Shown here: positions 20,046 to 20,368 of the stretch, piece after piece | Layout: the number at the start of each line of letters is the position of its first letter | Position numbering within the stretch: the first letter of the stretch is position 1 | NCBI GenBank assembly: GCA_046723645.1 | Contig: JBKOUY010000220.1 | Span: 1-20,368, forward strand | DNA from: DASQUK01 sp046723645 | GTDB lineage: Bacteria; Actinomycetota; Acidimicrobiia; Acidimicrobiales; VFJN01 | DNA: 20,368 nt | Direction: 5' to 3' | Made by a program: the position numbers and the translations under genes | Notes under the pieces: generated by a model | What the model was told of the DNA's origin: nothing | The model's database searches: none | What the model saw: only the letters and a program-made list of their open reading frames with translations

Positions 20046-20368
20046 GACATCGAGCCGGAATCCTTCGGTCGTCGGGTGGCGAAGCTCCGGGCCGAGCTGG
20101 GGTGGACGCAGGCTCGGCTCGCGGCCCGGGTCGCGGTCTCACGCGTCGCGCTCTCGCACATCGAGTCCGACCTGACGGTCGCGAGCGAGCGGACGGTGGC
20201 GCTGCTCGCCGGCGTGTTCGGTTGCGAGCCGCACGAGCTGGTCGCAGGCACCAAGTATCCGGTCGCCAAGGCCGAGCGCCTCCCGCCGATCGTCGCCCGC
20301 CACACCGAGGTGGCCCACCAGCTCGCCGTCCTGGCGGCGGTGCTGGAGATCCTGGAGCGAGTGCCGGC
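20046..20368 (+). CDS. Xre family helix-turn-helix regulator (5' part only)
   Basis: The frame runs off the window end. It encodes DIEPESFGRRVAKLRAELGW, then TQARLAARVAVSRVALSHIE, then SDLTVASERTVALLAGVFG and CEPHELVAGTKYP, a standard Cro/C1-type HTH with helix 2 and helix 3 clear, followed by a helical stretch with VAHQLAVLAAVLEILERV. It may be a DNA-binding regulator of the divergent gmd gene or of genes beyond the window. The start is unresolved and the coordinate given is the first residue that clearly fits. In-frame candidates are ATG 19998 (which would overlap the gmd start codon), TTG 20007 and GTG 20076. None has a convincing ribosome-binding site or TAnnnT element. Confidence 0.72.

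Overview
The window is gene-dense, very GC-rich DNA with strong G/C preference at third codon positions. The block CDP-alcohol phosphatidyltransferase, mannose-1-phosphate guanylyltransferase, gcvH, garA-like FHA protein, MerR, DUF151 nuclease, MerR, gcvT is a recognisable actinobacterial arrangement; Mycobacterium tuberculosis Rv1822 to Rv1832 is the closest layout I know. I infer an actinobacterium outside the mycobacteria, possibly of the Acidimicrobiia. That placement rests on gene order and composition, not on a marker gene.

Layout. 1-2626: a glycerophosphodiester phosphodiesterase (-) diverges from an aldehyde dehydrogenase and a DUF2203 gene (+). 2627-2781: a convergent gap packed with four hairpins. 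2782-5655: acyl-CoA synthetase (-), SirB1-like protein (+) and HIT protein (-). 5761-6375: CDP-alcohol phosphatidyltransferase. 6376-7460: an accessory insert holding a 19-codon ORF stub, a methyltransferase with foreign-looking codon use, and the first codons of a tyrosine-recombinase gene. 7463-14123: the conserved core cluster. 14290-15531: a cyclopropane-fatty-acid synthase family enzyme. 15557-18447: a SnoaL-like protein, then a carboxylesterase/class II aldolase operon, all on (-). 18587-18943: a small secreted protein. 19028-19999: GDP-mannose 4,6-dehydratase (-). 20046-end: the start of an HTH regulator (+). No gene-free stretch exceeds 300 bases; the largest gaps are about 150-170 bases.

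How the genes work together. gcvH and gcvT supply two glycine-cleavage proteins; gcvP and lpd are not in the window. The FHA protein between them is a close GarA/OdhI relative, so the cluster joins one-carbon/glycine metabolism to a phospho-switch that in relatives controls 2-oxoglutarate and glutamate flux. Two MerR-type regulators and a DUF151 nuclease lie in the same cluster. The guanylyltransferase would make GDP-mannose, the substrate of the GDP-mannose dehydratase 9 kb away. The phosphatidyltransferase, CFA synthase, acyl-CoA synthetase and phosphodiesterase all act on membrane lipids.

Expression. Nine start codons sit 7-11 bases after a TAnnnT -10 hexamer, mostly TAGnnT, with no Shine-Dalgarno sequence. 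This points to widespread leaderless transcription. The most unusual items are the sugar-nucleotide enzyme whose mutase-like half has lost all its catalytic motifs, the recombinase stub joined in frame to a methyltransferase, and a perfect 30-bp palindrome inside the expanded linker of a MerR regulator.
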